From Ornithinimicrobium sufpigmenti (GTDB taxonomy: Bacteria; Actinomycetota; Actinomycetes; Actinomycetales; Dermatophilaceae): 64,000 nt of DNA. The stretch lies in contig NZ_CP036403.1 of assembly GCF_004322775.1 (NCBI RefSeq), forward strand, positions 2,604,001 through 2,668,000. Reading direction: 5' to 3'. Numbering within the stretch: the first letter of the stretch is position 1; each line of letters begins with the position of its first letter. Shown here in pieces: positions 17,845 through 26,904 of the stretch. The position numbers were made by a program, and so were the translations under genes. The notes beneath the pieces are model-generated. The model was given only the letters and a program-made list of their open reading frames with translations. It was not told the DNA's origin and searched no databases.

Positions 17845-18963
17845 TCAGAGAACGACCAGGTCGTCGCGGCGCACGACGGGCCGGGAGGCCGGTGCCCCCG
17901 CACGCAGCCCGGCGCCGCGCTCGAGCCGCTGGCCCACGAGCGGCCGCAGCTCCTCGGCGTCGTAGCTGACCAGCCCGCGGGCCACGACCGTGCCGCGCGG
18001 GTCGACCAGGTCGACGGTGTCCCCGGCCGTGAACCGGCCCTCCACCCGGGTGATACCCACGGGGAGCAGGGAGGTCTGCCGACGCACGACGGCCTCGACC
18101 GCGCCGTCGTCCAGGACCACCCGTCCGGAGGAGTGGCTGGCGTGCGCCAGCCACCGGCGACGGGCAGGGCTCTTGGTCCCGATCGGGGTGAACAGCGTCC
18201 CGACGTCCTCGCCGGCGAGCGCGAGACCGGCCTGCGCGGCACTGGTGAGCAGCACCGGGATGCCCTCGGCGACCGCCATCCGCGCGGCCTCCAGCTTGGT
18301 CTGCATACCCCCGGTGCCGACCGCAGAGCCCACCCTGGAGACGTCGACCCCGGTGAGGTCACCCGGGCCGCGGACCACCGGGACGCGCCGGCTCTCCGGG
18401 TCGGAGGGGTGCCCGGTGTAGAGGGCGTCCACGTCGGAGAGCAGGACCATGGCGTCGGCGTCGACCAGGTGCGCGACGAGCGCGGCGAGCCGGTCGTTGT
18501 CGCCGAAGCGGATCTCGTCGGTGGCGACCGTGTCGTTCTCGTTGATGATCGGCACCACCTCCAGCTCCAGCAGCCGCTCCAGGGTGCGGGAGGCGTTGAC
18601 GTAGTGGCTGCGGCGGTGCATGTCGTCGGCGGTCAGCAGCACCTGCCCCACCTGCACCCCGTGCATGGTGAAGACCCGGGTGTATGCCGTCATCAGCGCC
18701 CCCATGCCGGTGCTCGCGGCGGCCTGCTGGGTGGCCAGGTCCTTCGGCCTGCGGGTCAGCCCGAGCGGGACCATGCCCGCGGCGATCGCGCCCGAGGAGA
18801 CCAGCACCACCTGGGTGCCGGCCAAGGCTTTCTTGGCCAGCAGGTTGGCCAACGCCTGGAGCTGGTAGCCGTCCAGGCCGCCGGCCGGCCTCGTCAGCGA
18901 CGAGGAGCCCACCTTGACCACGATGCGGTGGGCATCACGGATCGCGGACCGGTCAACAGGCAT
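17845..18963 (-). CDS. proB: Glutamate 5-kinase
   Basis: ProB phosphorylates glutamate in the first step of proline synthesis. The amino-acid kinase domain (residues about 1-260) begins [10 protein letters not shown] and includes [10 protein letters not shown] and [12 protein letters not shown]-terminal PUA domain follows from about residue 275. Length is 372 aa. The ATG start lacks a Shine-Dalgarno sequence; a TAGTAT box ends six nucleotides before it, so the transcript is probably leaderless. This makes proB the promoter-proximal gene of proB-proA and perhaps the genes downstream. Confidence 0.96.
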   Translation of the reverse strand: MPVDRSAIRDAHRIVVKVGSSSLTRPAGGLDGYQLQALANLLAKKALAGTQVVLVSSGAIAAGMVPLGLTRRPKDLATQQAAASTGMGALMTAYTRVFTMHGVQVGQVLLTADDMHRRSHYVNASRTLERLLELEVVPIINENDTVATDEIRFGDNDRLAALVAHLVDADAMVLLSDVDALYTGHPSDPESRRVPVVRGPGDLTGVDVSRVGSAVGTGGMQTKLEAARMAVAEGIPVLLTSAAQAGLALAGEDVGTLFTPIGTKSPARRRWLAHASHSSGRVVLDDGAVEAVVRRQTSLLPVGITRVEGRFTAGDTVDLVDPRGTVVARGLVSYDAEELRPLVGQRLERGAGLRAGAPASRPVVRRDDLVVL

Positions 18964-18969
18964 GGACGA

Positions 18970-18975
18970 ATACTA
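18970..18975 (-). promoter_or_regulatory. -10 box (TAGTAT) for leaderless proB
   Basis: A near-perfect -10 hexamer on the minus strand is followed by TCGTCC and then the ATG of proB. Confidence 0.5.
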
Positions 18976-19040
18976 TTCCACGCGACCGCATACTCATGCA
19001 TCCCTCCCCCGGGAAGGGGTCTCCGCACCCCGGGAGGCGG

Positions 19041-19060
19041 GGACCGCGCAGGTGCGGTCC
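19041..19060 (-). terminator. Hairpin at the end of obg
   Basis: GGACCGC and GCGGTCC form a 7-bp stem with a 6-nt loop that begins inside the obg stop codon region. A second, C/G-rich imperfect repeat lies just beyond (about 19004-19037). Confidence 0.45.
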
Positions 19061-20565
19061 TACTCCGGCTCGGTCCACTTGCCGGCGCGCCGCTCGGCCG
19101 CCATCTCCTGGCGGGCCCGCTCGGCCGCGGTCATCTTGTCGTGGAAGGCCTCGCGCTTCTCCGCCCGGGTGGGCCGGGTGCGCTCGTCGAGCCGCAGGTC
19201 GCTGCCGCGGGAACCCAGCAGCTCAGCACCCCCGGCCATCGTGGGCTCCCAGTCGAAGACGACGGCGTCGTCCTCGGGGCCGATGAGCACGGTCGAGCCG
19301 GCCACGGCACCCGCCTTGAGCAGCTCGTCCTCGACCCCGAGCCGGTTGAGCCGGTCGGCCAGGTAGCCCACGGCCTCGTCGTTGGCGAAGTCGGTCTGCC
19401 GCACCCACCGGGTCGGCCGGTCGCCCACGACGCGGAAGACCTCCCCGTCGGAGGTGTTCTCCCGCACCACCCTGAAGCCCTGGTCGTCGATCGCCTGGGG
19501 ACGGACGATGACCCGCGCCGGCTCGATGACGATCTGCTCCTCGCGGGCCTTGCGGACGTGCGCGGCCAGGGCGTACCCGAGCTCCTTCAGCCCCTGGTGC
19601 GCGACCGCGGAGACGATGTGCACCTCGTACCCCTGCTCCTGCAGGTCCGGACGCACCATCTCGGCCAGCTCACGCGCCTCGGGCACGTCGGCCTTGTTGA
19701 GCACGACCACCCGCACGCGCTCCGCGAGGGGGATGCCGCCCAGCTGGCCGTGCGGCACGTACTCCGCCAGCTCGTGCTCGATGACCTCGAGGTCGGTGAG
19801 CGGGTCGCGGCCCGGCTCCAGGGTGGCGCAGTCGATGACGTGCACCAGCACGTGGCAGCGCTCGACGTGCCGCAGGAACTGCAGGCCCAGACCCTTGCCC
19901 TCGCTGGCACCGGGGATGAGCCCGGGCACGTCGGCCATCGTGAAGCGGTGGCCACCGGCGGTGACCACGCCCAGGTTGGGCACCAGCGTGGTGAACGGGT
20001 AGTCGGCGATCTTCGGCTTGGCCGCCGACATGACGCTGACCAGCGACGACTTGCCCGCGGACGGGAAGCCGATGAGGGCGACGTCGGCGAGCGTCTTCAG
20101 CTCCAGCAGGACCTCGACCTCTTCGCCGGGCTCCCCGAGCAGCGCGAAGCCGGGCGCCTTGCGCCGGGTGCTGGCCAGGGCCTTGTTGCCCAGGCCGCCG
20201 CGGCCACCGCGGGCCACGACATACTCTGTGCCGTCACCGACCAGGTCCGCGAGCACCTCCCCCGCCCGGGTGGTGACGACGGTGCCGCTGGGGACCGGCA
20301 GGACCAGGTCCTCCCCCTGTGCCCCGTGCCGCTCGCCGCCCTCGCCGGGCTTGCCGTTGGGCGCGGTGCGGTGCGGTCCGTGGTGGTAGTCGACGAGTGT
20401 GGTGACCTGGGGGTCGACCCGCAGGATGATGTCTCCCCCGCGCCCGCCGTTGCCGCCGTCAGGACCTCCGAGCGGCTTGAACTTCTCCCGGTGCACCGAG
20501 GCGACGCCGTGGCCGCCGTTGCCAGCGCGCAGGTGCAGCACGACGCGGTCGACGAAGTTGGCCAT
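19060..20565 (-). CDS. obg: GTPase Obg
   Basis: Obg is a ribosome-associated GTPase involved in 50S assembly and growth control. The glycine-rich OBG fold spans about residues 1-158 ([16 protein letters not shown] stretches). The G domain follows, with P-loop [15 protein letters not shown] and NKADVP, then an OCT domain at about 350-430 and a charged C-terminal extension. Length is 501 aa. The ATG has a GAGAGGA ribosome-binding site. It is downstream of rpmA, but a strong hairpin and a tandem repeat fill the spacer. Confidence 0.96.
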   Translation of the reverse strand: MANFVDRVVLHLRAGNGGHGVASVHREKFKPLGGPDGGNGGRGGDIILRVDPQVTTLVDYHHGPHRTAPNGKPGEGGERHGAQGEDLVLPVPSGTVVTTRAGEVLADLVGDGTEYVVARGGRGGLGNKALASTRRKAPGFALLGEPGEEVEVLLELKTLADVALIGFPSAGKSSLVSVMSAAKPKIADYPFTTLVPNLGVVTAGGHRFTMADVPGLIPGASEGKGLGLQFLRHVERCHVLVHVIDCATLEPGRDPLTDLEVIEHELAEYVPHGQLGGIPLAERVRVVVLNKADVPEARELAEMVRPDLQEQGYEVHIVSAVAHQGLKELGYALAAHVRKAREEQIVIEPARVIVRPQAIDDQGFRVVRENTSDGEVFRVVGDRPTRWVRQTDFANDEAVGYLADRLNRLGVEDELLKAGAVAGSTVLIGPEDDAVVFDWEPTMAGGAELLGSRGSDLRLDERTRPTRAEKREAFHDKMTAAERARQEMAAERRAGKWTEPE

Positions 20566-20580
20566 GGGGTGATCCTCTCA

Positions 20581-20673
20581 GGGACATGCGGGACTTGCGG
20601 GACATGCGGGGTATGCGGGACGTGCTCGGTATGCGGGAGGTGCGGGGGCCTGCGGTGCGGGGGCCTGCGGTGC
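20581..20673 (-). repeat. Tandem repeats (7 x 9 bp, then 2 x 15 bp) in the rpmA-obg spacer
   Basis: Reading the plus strand, seven 9-bp units run from 20581 to 20643 (GGGACATGC, GGGACTTGC, GGGACATGC, GGGGTATGC, GGGACGTGC, TCGGTATGC, GGGAGGTGC). They are followed without a gap by two identical 15-bp units GGGGGCCTGCGGTGC (20644-20658, 20659-20673). The array ends 15 bp before the obg start, just upstream of its ribosome-binding site. Confidence 0.85.
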
Positions 20674-20733
20674 CGTGAGCGCCGGCCGGCCGGGCCGGAT
20701 GCTGCGCGGCGTGTCCATCGGCTCGGACAGACG

Positions 20734-20767
20734 ACGACGCCGGTGGGGCAAGCCCCACCGGCGTCGT
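20734..20767 (-). terminator. Terminator after rpmA
   Basis: A perfect 15-bp stem (20734-20748 with 20753-20767, arm ACGACGCCGGTGGGG) and a CAAG loop lie 20 bp past the rpmA stop. It may attenuate read-through into obg. Confidence 0.85.
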
Positions 20768-20787
20768 GCCTGTCAGTGTTGTGCGCG

Positions 20788-21057
20788 TCAGGCGTCGACG
20801 GTCGCGTCCGCCCCGACGATGTTCACGGTCTTGCGGCCGCGCTTGGAGCCGAACTCCACGACGCCCGGGACCAGGGCGAACAGCGTGTCGTCCTTGCCAC
20901 GGCCCACGCCCTCGCCGGGGTGGAACTTGGTGCCGCGCTGACGGACGAGGATCTCGCCGGTGCCGACGACCTGACCGCCGAAGCGCTTGACGCCGAGGCG
21001 CTGTGCGTTCGAGTCGCGACCGTTCTTGGTCGAGGACGCACCCTTCTTGGTTGCCAT
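20788..21057 (-). CDS. rpmA: 50S ribosomal protein L27
   Basis: The 89-aa L27 protein extends toward the peptidyl transferase centre. It begins [20 protein letters not shown] and has the usual [17 protein letters not shown] block. There is no N-terminal pre-sequence of the Firmicutes type. An AGGAGG ribosome-binding site precedes the ATG. It is co-directional with rplU, 37 bp downstream. Confidence 0.98.
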   Translation of the reverse strand: MATKKGASSTKNGRDSNAQRLGVKRFGGQVVGTGEILVRQRGTKFHPGEGVGRGKDDTLFALVPGVVEFGSKRGRKTVNIVGADATVDA

Positions 21058-21094
21058 CTACTGCCTCCTGGGCTCAGTCTCGGTGCGCCGGCGC

Positions 21095-21403
21095 TCAGGC
21101 GTCGATCGCGGTGATCTTGACCTGGGTCAGCGGCTGGCGGTGGCCCTGCCGCTTCTTGTACCCAGTCTTGTTCTTGTACTTCTGGATGATGATCTTGGGG
21201 CCCTTGGTCGCGCCCAGGACCTCGGCGGTGACCTTGATCTTGCCGAGGGCATCGGCGTCGGTGGTCACGGCGGAGCCATCCACCAGCAGGACCGGGGCGA
21301 GCTCGACGGTGTCGCCGGCCTGAACCTCGACCTTGTCGATGGTCAGCACGTCGCCGACGGAGACCTTTTCCTGACGGCCGCCAGCACGGACGATCGCGTA
21401 CAC
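21095..21403 (-). CDS. rplU: 50S ribosomal protein L21
   Basis: The 102-aa L21 protein binds 23S rRNA. It begins [18 protein letters not shown] and ends with the [16 protein letters not shown] block that defines L21. The start is GTG with AGGAAG upstream. It has its own promoter and a leader of about 120 nt, and is followed by rpmA. Confidence 0.98.
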   Translation of the reverse strand: MYAIVRAGGRQEKVSVGDVLTIDKVEVQAGDTVELAPVLLVDGSAVTTDADALGKIKVTAEVLGATKGPKIIIQKYKNKTGYKKRQGHRQPLTQVKITAIDA

Positions 21404-21441
21404 GTTGAACTCACTTCCTACGGTCTGGGTGGGGTATGCAG

Positions 21442-21459
21442 CACCTGGTCGGCCAGGTG
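21442..21459 (-). promoter_or_regulatory. Hairpin in the rplU leader
   Basis: CACCTGG and CCAGGTG form a perfect 7-bp stem with a 4-nt loop, about 40 nt before the L21 start. Ribosomal protein operons are often autoregulated through leader structures, but this one matches no leader family I can recall. Confidence 0.4.
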
Positions 21460-21529
21460 AGGGTCGAGCCGACGCATGCTGCGCCGTCTGCGAGACCCGC
21501 CTGTGGGAACCAGGGCGAACCGACGCACT

Positions 21530-21559
21530 AGCCTAGCGCGCCGACCGCCCTGGCACCAA
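21530..21559 (-). promoter_or_regulatory. rplU promoter
   Basis: Minus-strand TTGGTG (21559-21554) and TAGGCT (21535-21530) are 18 bp apart, the same arrangement as at tRNA-Ala. The -35 lies inside the candidate rne terminator hairpin. Confidence 0.5.
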
Positions 21560-21577
21560 ACCGGCGGGGCCGGTGCC
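21552..21577 (-). terminator. Possible hairpin after rne
   Basis: GGCA...TGCC and CCGG...CCGG arms can form a bulged stem about 10 bp beyond the rne stop. A competing 6-bp stem (21560-21565 with 21569-21574) is also possible. Confidence 0.35.
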
Positions 21578-21588
21578 GAGAGGGGCTC

Positions 21589-24500
21589 CTACTCGCCCGT
21601 CGGCGGCCCGGCGGGGGCCACGACCCGGCCCCGGCGACGACGCCTGGGGGCGGGCTCCGGCTCGGCCTGCGGGGCAGGCGTCGGCTCCGCCTGGGCCACC
21701 GGCACCGGCTCGCTCTGCGGGGCGGGCTCTGCCTGGGCCTGCGGGGCCGGCGTGGGCTCGCTCTGCGGGGTGGGTGTCGGCTCCGGCTGGGTCACCGGGG
21801 CGGTGACTGCGGCCTTGCCCCGGCGGCGCCGGGCCGGTTTCGTCGGCTCGGGCCCGGGCTGGGCGGACGTCGCGGCCGATGCCGTGTCGCCAGCCATGCT
21901 CGTCGCCCCCTGCGTGGCGGTGTCGCCGTCGGCAGATGCGACAGCGCTGGTGACGACGTCCTCGGCCACCTCGTCGGCGACCGCCTTGGCCGTGTCGGAG
22001 CTGGCTCCCGCGCTGAGCGCGGCGGCGTGAGCGGCTGCGGCGATCTGGGCCGGTGTGGGGCCGTTGGGGTTGGGCGGCGGCAGGACGTTCTTGCCCTCCA
22101 TCGAGGAGGCCGGGGTGGAGCCGCCGTTGCCGCGGCCGTTCTGGGTGCGGCCGCGCCCGCGGCGGGAGCCGCCGTTGGCGCCACCGGAGGGCTCCTCGGG
22201 GCTCCCGCCCTTGCCGACCGGCTCGGACTGGACGGTGATCCCGCGTCCGGAGCAGTGGGTGCAGGTCTCGGAGAAGACCTCGATCAGCCCGGAGCCGACC
22301 CGCTTGCGGGTCATCTGGACCAGCCCCAGCGAGGTGACCTCGGCCACCTGGTGCTTGGTCCGGTCCCGCCCCAGGCACTCCAGGAGCCGCCGGACCACGA
22401 GGTCACGGTTGCTCTCCAGGACCATGTCGATGAAGTCGATGACGATGATGCCGCCGATGTCGCGCAGCCGCAGCTGACGGACGATCTCCTCGGCCGCCTC
22501 GATGTTGTTCTTGGTCACCGTCTCCTCCAGGTTGCCGCCGGAGCCGGTGAACTTGCCGGTGTTGACGTCGACCACGGTCATCGCCTCGGTGCGGTCGATG
22601 ACCAGCGATCCGCCGGAGGGCAGCCAGACCTTGCGGTCCATCGCCTTGGCGATGGCCTCGTGGACCCGGTGCACGGTGAAGACGTCGGTGGTGCCGGTGT
22701 ACTTCTCGACGCGCTCTGCCAGGTCGGGCGCCACGTCGTCGATGTAGCGGCTGACCTCCTTCCAGGCCTGCTCGCCGGAGACGATCAGCTTGGCGAAGTC
22801 CTCGTTGAAGACGTCACGGATGACGCGGACCGTCATGTCCGGCTCCCCGTGCAGCAGCGCAGGGGCGTTGGCGGTCTTGGCCTTGGTCTGGATCCGTTCC
22901 CACGCCTTGGTCAGCCGCTCCACGTCCGCCCGCAGCTCGGCCTCGGACGCCCCCTCCGCCGCGGTGCGCACGATGACACCCACGTCGGCAGGGACGACCT
23001 CCTTGAGGATCTTCTTCAGGCGCGCACGCTCGTTCTCCGGCAGCTTGCGGGAGATGCCGGTCATCGAGCTGCCCGGCACGTAGACCAGGTAACGGCCCGG
23101 CAGGGAGATCTGTGAGGTCAGGCGGGCACCCTTGTGCCCGATCGGGTCCTTGGTCACCTGCACCAGGACCGACTCGCCGGACTTCAGGGCGTTCTCGATG
23201 CGGCGGGGCTCGTTGCCGACCAGTCCGGCCGCGTCCCAGTTGACCTCGCCGGCGTAGAGGACGGCGTTGCGTCCCTTGCCGATGTCGACGAAGGCGGCCT
23301 CCATCGAGGGCAGGACGTTCTGCACCCGGCCCAGGTAGACGTTGCCGGCCATCGTGCTCTGGGCGGAGCGGGAGACGTAGTGCTCCACGGGTACCCCGTC
23401 CTCGAGCACCGCGATCTGGGTGCGGTCCTCCAACCCGCGCACGACCATGACCCGCTCCACGCTCTCGCGCCGGGCCAGGAACTCCGCCTCGGTGATGATG
23501 GTGCGTCGGCGGCCCGCCTCGCGTCCCTCCCGGCGGCGCTGGCGCTTGGCCTCTAGCCGCGTCGAGCCCTTGACCGAGGTCACCTCGTCCTGGGCCGACC
23601 GCTCCGTCTGGCCGTTGCGGCTGCGACGGCGTCGCCGCCTCGTGGAGGACGCGTCGTCCTGCTCGCCCCCGGGCTGCTCGGTGCTGTCGGGGCCGCTGTC
23701 GTCGGCACGTTCCGTCTGCGCCTGGCCTGAGCCCTGGGCGCCGCTCCCGCTACTGCTGCCGCGTCCCCGGCGGCTGCGGGTGCGGGTCCGGGTGCCTGTG
23801 GACGAGCCGTTCTGGCCGCCCTCAGCCTGGGAGCCGGCGCCACCGGCGTCACCCTCCTGCGGCTGAGAGCCGTCCTCGCCGGCCTGCTGCACGTCGTCGT
23901 CGGCCTGGTCGGAGTCGGGCCCTCCGCGCGTGCGGCGGCCCTTGCCCCCACGGCGGCGGCGACGGCCGCGCGCGCCACCCTCACCGTCATCCTCGCCCTG
24001 GCCAGACCTGGTGTCAGCGTCGTCGTCGTCGACGTCCCCCTCGTCGACCTGTCGGTCACGCGGGAGGTCCTCGTCGGCGGGCCGCTCCACCGGCGTCACG
24101 GGCGCGGAGGTGGCCCGGCGGCTGCGGCGACGGGGCAGGTCGCTCAGGTCGGGTGCCTGGAAGACCAGACCGAAGGACGGCAGGGCCGGCGCCGCCGGGG
24201 CGGCCTCGTCCTGGTCGTCCTCGTCGTCCTCGTCATCCTCGTCGAACTCGTCGTCCTCGGACTGGTCGGACTCGTCGTCCTCGGACTGGTCGTCGTCATG
24301 GTCGACGACGGCGACGACCGGCACTCCACCCAGCTCGTCGGAGTCGTCGGAGTCGTCGGAGCCGTCGTTCTCCTCGTCGGCGCCGGCGGCTTCGGCACTC
24401 TCGGCGCTCTCGGCCGTGCCGCCGTCGCCGGTGTCGCCGGTGTCGTCGGTGTCCTCACCGAGGTCATCGCCGGTGCCGTCCCCGGCCGCGTCCTCCCCGT

Positions 24501-24633
24501 CCGCACTGCCGCGGTCTGCGTCGTCGGTGCTGCCCTGCCCTGCCCCGAACAGGGCCTGGGCCTCAGCCGCGAGCTGGGCGGCCCGCGCTGCGCGTTCCTG
24601 GGCCTCGTCGGTGGTGGTGCTGTCGTCAGACAC
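21589..24633 (-). CDS. rne: Ribonuclease E/G family endoribonuclease
   Basis: RNase E/G cleaves single-stranded RNA in rRNA maturation and mRNA decay. The catalytic core lies at about residues 400-850. It has an S1 domain (GNVYLGRVQNVLPSMEAAFVD), the metal-binding aspartates in VVDVNTGKF and IVIDFIDM, and the zinc-link motif CTHCSGRG. It is flanked by long low-complexity arms. The N-terminal arm is acidic (Asp/Glu runs, about 35-150), then Arg/Gly-rich. The C-terminal arm is Pro/Glu/Ala/Gln repeats ending in an RRRRRGR patch. Length 1014 aa is normal for actinobacterial RNase E with the catalytic core in the middle. The GTG start has a GGAAGGA site. Confidence 0.95.
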   Translation of the reverse strand: MSDDSTTTDEAQERAARAAQLAAEAQALFGAGQGSTDDADRGSADGEDAAGDGTGDDLGEDTDDTGDTGDGGTAESAESAEAAGADEENDGSDDSDDSDELGGVPVVAVVDHDDDQSEDDESDQSEDDEFDEDDEDDEDDQDEAAPAAPALPSFGLVFQAPDLSDLPRRRSRRATSAPVTPVERPADEDLPRDRQVDEGDVDDDDADTRSGQGEDDGEGGARGRRRRRGGKGRRTRGGPDSDQADDDVQQAGEDGSQPQEGDAGGAGSQAEGGQNGSSTGTRTRTRSRRGRGSSSGSGAQGSGQAQTERADDSGPDSTEQPGGEQDDASSTRRRRRRSRNGQTERSAQDEVTSVKGSTRLEAKRQRRREGREAGRRRTIITEAEFLARRESVERVMVVRGLEDRTQIAVLEDGVPVEHYVSRSAQSTMAGNVYLGRVQNVLPSMEAAFVDIGKGRNAVLYAGEVNWDAAGLVGNEPRRIENALKSGESVLVQVTKDPIGHKGARLTSQISLPGRYLVYVPGSSMTGISRKLPENERARLKKILKEVVPADVGVIVRTAAEGASEAELRADVERLTKAWERIQTKAKTANAPALLHGEPDMTVRVIRDVFNEDFAKLIVSGEQAWKEVSRYIDDVAPDLAERVEKYTGTTDVFTVHRVHEAIAKAMDRKVWLPSGGSLVIDRTEAMTVVDVNTGKFTGSGGNLEETVTKNNIEAAEEIVRQLRLRDIGGIIVIDFIDMVLESNRDLVVRRLLECLGRDRTKHQVAEVTSLGLVQMTRKRVGSGLIEVFSETCTHCSGRGITVQSEPVGKGGSPEEPSGGANGGSRRGRGRTQNGRGNGGSTPASSMEGKNVLPPPNPNGPTPAQIAAAAHAAALSAGASSDTAKAVADEVAEDVVTSAVASADGDTATQGATSMAGDTASAATSAQPGPEPTKPARRRRGKAAVTAPVTQPEPTPTPQSEPTPAPQAQAEPAPQSEPVPVAQAEPTPAPQAEPEPAPRRRRRGRVVAPAGPPTGE

Positions 24634-24654
24634 GTGGTGTCCTTCCAGGCCCTA

Positions 24655-24697
24655 CGGGTAGCCCACACCACGGGATCCGTATCGGATCCGCTACCCG
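24655..24697 (-). promoter_or_regulatory. Nested stem-loops in the rne 5' leader
   Basis: An outer 8-bp stem CGGGTAGC (24655-24662) with GCTACCCG (24690-24697) encloses an inner 7-bp stem GGATCCG (24673-24679) with CGGATCC (24683-24689) and a TAT/ATA loop. The structure lies about 22 nt before the rne start. In Escherichia coli RNase E controls its own mRNA through 5' leader hairpins, so a similar role is plausible here. The rest of the 291-bp spacer up to 24924 holds a further bulged G/C hairpin (about 24713-24732) and a possible -10 GATACT near 24900, but no gene. Confidence 0.5.
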
Positions 24698-24924
24698 CAC
24701 GGCGGGTGCGTCGTCCGGGCCGGTCGGCCGGACGGAAGTCGTCCTGTCACCCGGGTCAGTTCGCGCGTCGCGCGGCACCGAGGGGTGCGGTGGAGCGGGC
24801 TCGACGCTCAGCGTGGGCGTCGCGCGTGCCGGCCGGAGGCCGCACAGCGTGGGACTCGCACCGGGCCGGGCAGCGGTGTGGCGTTCTGACCGACCACGAT
24901 GAAGTATCGCACACGCCCCGCCTC

Positions 24925-25686
24925 TCACCCAGCCAGCGACGCGGCGACCTCCGCCCCCTGCAGGGGCCCTTGACGCAGCCGGGTGCTGACCGGTCGGCGC
25001 AGCTCCAGCCCCCCCACCTGGCGTAATGCACCCCAGATCTCCTCGGGCCGCACGGTCGGGGTGGTATGCCGAACGGTGGCCAGGACGACCACGTCCCCGG
25101 GCGCGGCGGGCACCTCGGGCGGCACGTCCCCGGGCACGGTCATCGCCAGGACCGCGCCGCGCACATCCAGCTCCCGCGGACCCTTCTTCATCATCCGCGT
25201 GACGTGCAGCTCCTCGGTGCCCAGGAAGGCCTGGACCGCGGACTCGACGGCGTCCCGCCCGGGCTCCTCCCCCGCCCCCCGGAAACGCAGTGCCCACAGG
25301 CTGCCTTGCAGGTGGTCGGCCAGGGCACCGGGCAGCTCCGCCGCGTCCGCCACCTCGACGACGTCCAGCCCCTCGGGCAGCGCCGCGTCCAGGTCCGCCC
25401 GCACCGACTCCGGCTCCACGGAGCTGGTCAGCGAGATCTCCACGTACTCCGCCTCGGACGCCGCCCCGGTCGGTGCCGCGTTGGCGTAGGAGATCTTGGG
25501 GTGGGGATGGAAGCCGGCCGAGTACGCCATCGGCAGCCCGGCCTTGCGCACCGCCCGCTCCAGCGCCCGCTGGAAGTCGCGGGTCGAGGTGAACCGCATC
25601 CGCCCGCGCTTGGCGTAGCGGATGCGCAGCTTCTGCACCGCAGGATCGGGTGCAGGCCCCTCGGGCACACGTCGAGATCCGACCAT
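24925..25686 (-). CDS. TIGR03936 family radical SAM-linked protein
   Basis: This is a 253-aa protein of the DUF2344/TIGR03936 family, which is encoded beside, or fused to, the TIGR03960 radical SAM protein in many bacteria; its reaction is unknown. Family blocks include RIRYAKRGRMRFTSTRDFQR, FHPHPKISYANA and GTEELHVTRMMKKG. I chose the ATG at 25686 because the conserved domain begins about 20 residues later and the longer frame adds unlikely sequence. In most actinobacteria its TIGR03960 partner is adjacent; here the partner is about 3 kb away, beyond serC, serA and an SRPBCC gene. Confidence 0.85.
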   Translation of the reverse strand: MVGSRRVPEGPAPDPAVQKLRIRYAKRGRMRFTSTRDFQRALERAVRKAGLPMAYSAGFHPHPKISYANAAPTGAASEAEYVEISLTSSVEPESVRADLDAALPEGLDVVEVADAAELPGALADHLQGSLWALRFRGAGEEPGRDAVESAVQAFLGTEELHVTRMMKKGPRELDVRGAVLAMTVPGDVPPEVPAAPGDVVVLATVRHTTPTVRPEEIWGALRQVGGLELRRPVSTRLRQGPLQGAEVAASLAG

Positions 25687-25808
25687 GGTCGGCACCCTAA
25701 CCCGTCCCCCCACCCGGCCCTTCCCCCGCAGAACAGGCGACGGGGCCGCATCGAGGTCGCGGACCCGCCCACGCCCGACCTGGGGCAGGAGCACCCCGCA
25801 CTTGACGG

Positions 25809-25814
25809 TAGGTT
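25809..25814 (+). promoter_or_regulatory. -10 box (TAGGTT) upstream of serC
   Basis: TAGGTT ends 8 nt before the serC GTG, so the transcript is leaderless or has a very short leader; the overlapping TTAAGG could act as a weak ribosome-binding site. Confidence 0.4.
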
Positions 25815-25822
25815 AAGGCGTC

Positions 25823-26902
25823 GTGCGCGTCTACAACTTCTCCGCCGGCCCTGCCACCATGCCCCTCGAGGTCCTCGAGCGAGCCCAGTCCGAGCTGACC
25901 GACTGGCGCGGCTCCGGTATGTCGGTGATGGAGATGTCGCACCGCAGCAAGGAGTTCGTCTCCATCGCGGCGCAGGCCGAGGCCCGGATGCGTTCCCTGC
26001 TCGCGGTGCCCGAGGAGTATGCCGTCCTCTTCCTGCAGGGCGGCGCGACCGGGCAGTTCGCCGGCGTCCCGCTGAACCTCGCCGCTCCCGGCGCGCCGGC
26101 GGCCTACGTGAACACCGGCTCGTGGAGCGCCAAGGCCATCGACGAGGCCAGCAAGTACGTCGACGTTCGCGTGATCGCGGACGAGAAGGAGTCCAACTAC
26201 GCGACCGTGCCCGCCGAGGACAGCCTGGAGGTCCCGGGTGACACGGCATACCTGCACCTCACCCTCAACGAGACCATCGGCGGGGTGGAGTTCCCGTACA
26301 TCCCGGACACCGGGGCGGTCCCGCTCGTCACCGACGCCAGCTCGACGATCCTGTCCCGCCCGCTCGACGTGTCGAAGTTCGGGGTGATCTACGCCGGTGC
26401 GCAGAAGAACCTGGGCCCGTCCGGGCTCGTGGTCGTCATCGTCCGGCGTGACCTGCTGGGCCGTGCCCGGCCCGAGGTGCCCGCGGCGCTGGACTGGACG
26501 GCGATGGCCAAGGCCGACTCGATGCTCAACACCCCACCGACGCTGGCCTGGTACCTCGTCGGGCTGGTGCTGGAGTGGGTCGAGGAGCACGGCGGGCTCA
26601 GCGCCATGGCCGAGCGCAACCGTGCCAAGAGCGAGCTGCTCTACGGCGCCATCGACGCCTCCGACTTCTACTCCAACCCGGTCCAGCCGGCCGCGCGGTC
26701 CTGGATGAACGTGCCCTTCCTCGTGCCGGACCCGGCCCTGGAGAAGCCGTTCGTCGCCGCGGCGCAGGAGGCTGGGCTCTCCGGGCTGGCCGGCCACCGC
26801 AGCGTGGGCGGCATGCGCGCCTCCATCTACAACGCGATGCCGATCGAGGGCGTACAGGCCCTCGTCGACTTCATGACCGACTTCGAGCAGGAGAACGGCT
26901 GA
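25823..26902 (+). CDS. serC: Phosphoserine aminotransferase
   Basis: SerC converts 3-phosphohydroxypyruvate to phosphoserine with PLP. The 359-aa protein is the Escherichia coli-type enzyme. It begins VYNFSAGPATMP and contains MSVMEMSHRSKEF and the PLP-lysine motif YAGAQKNLGPSG. High-GC actinobacteria such as mycobacteria more often carry a divergent second SerC type, so this form is notable. The start is GTG with a -10 box 8 nt away. serA follows after 2 bp. Confidence 0.95.
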   Translation: MRVYNFSAGPATMPLEVLERAQSELTDWRGSGMSVMEMSHRSKEFVSIAAQAEARMRSLLAVPEEYAVLFLQGGATGQFAGVPLNLAAPGAPAAYVNTGSWSAKAIDEASKYVDVRVIADEKESNYATVPAEDSLEVPGDTAYLHLTLNETIGGVEFPYIPDTGAVPLVTDASSTILSRPLDVSKFGVIYAGAQKNLGPSGLVVVIVRRDLLGRARPEVPAALDWTAMAKADSMLNTPPTLAWYLVGLVLEWVEEHGGLSAMAERNRAKSELLYGAIDASDFYSNPVQPAARSWMNVPFLVPDPALEKPFVAAAQEAGLSGLAGHRSVGGMRASIYNAMPIEGVQALVDFMTDFEQENG

Positions 26903-26904
26903 CC

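Noticed and set aside
18133..21114. 993-codon open frame on the plus strand
   Set aside because: Runs antisense through proB, obg and rpmA; a shadow frame.
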